DNA from: an uncultured Deferribacteraceae bacterium
GTDB taxonomy: Bacteria > Chrysiogenota > Deferribacteres > CAMZNJ01
DNA: 6,049 bases
Direction of reading: 5' to 3'
NCBI GenBank assembly: GCA_947313855.1
Contig: CAMZNS010000005.1
Span: 1-6,049 of the forward strand
Shown: in pieces, positions 6,029 through 6,049 of the stretch
Layout: each line of letters opens with the position of its first letter
Position numbering within the stretch: the stretch's first letter is position 1
Position numbers and translations under genes: made by a program
The notes under the pieces: generated by a model
The model's database searches: none
Told to the model about the DNA's origin: nothing
The model's input: only the letters and a program-made list of their open reading frames with translations

Positions 6029-6049
6029 CTCACACACGACGCACGCACG
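6029..6049. repeat. Start of a third CA-rich array, cut by the window edge
   Basis: The last 21 bases (CTCACACACGACGCACGCACG, given here as 6029-6049 without counting further) contain CACACGAC and repeated GCAC words like those at 1-164. On the minus strand it is G/T-rich, the same polarity as the array behind the HD-GYP gene, which would fit a minus-strand gene ending just beyond the window. Too little is visible to define a period. Confidence 0.5.

Noticed and set aside
1-6049. A new multi-gene defence or mobile system
   Set aside because: The genes are common housekeeping or signalling families plus two unknown proteins, with no nuclease, transposase, recombinase or toxin-like motif seen.

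Overview
This window is ordinary bacterial chromosome with two protein transcription units and one RNA gene, framed by unusual simple-word repeat arrays. Standard genetic code, sigma70-like promoters, Shine-Dalgarno sites and a type A-like RNase P RNA indicate a bacterium. A GAF/HD-GYP cyclic-di-GMP phosphodiesterase and an oligopeptidase A-type M3 peptidase fit a Gram-negative or spirochaete-like organism, but I cannot assign a taxon from the sequence; spirochaete is only a guess.

Layout: 1-164 is a CA-rich array (words such as CACACGAC and CACGGCTA) that runs into the stop codon of a minus-strand GAF/HD-GYP gene (160-1356). This gene has a very good promoter of its own (1396-1424). Behind it on the same strand is a 238-residue polytopic membrane protein of unknown function (1459-2175). 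A 338-base divergent intergenic region (2176-2513) carries a nested set of direct repeats just ahead of a plus-strand unit: a small secreted protein of unknown function (2514-2963), then a complete zinc oligopeptidase (3021-5066). Straight after the peptidase stop codon comes a 373-base G/T-rich array (5067-5439) built of GTGTGGAC-type words, with a G-quadruplex-prone core. Convergent to the peptidase lies rnpB, the RNase P RNA, on the minus strand (about 5455-5877) with a clear promoter (5883-5911). An AT-rich stretch follows, and a third CA-rich array starts at about 6029 and leaves the window.

How the parts relate: the HD-GYP protein would lower cyclic di-GMP, the peptidase would finish cytoplasmic peptide degradation, and RNase P matures tRNA 5' ends. 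I see no sign that they form one pathway. The most unusual feature is the repeat arrays. Two begin exactly at gene stop codons, and in both cases the transcribed strand switches at the stop from A/C-rich coding sequence to G/T-rich repeat. No CRISPR, insertion sequence, phage or tRNA gene was seen.
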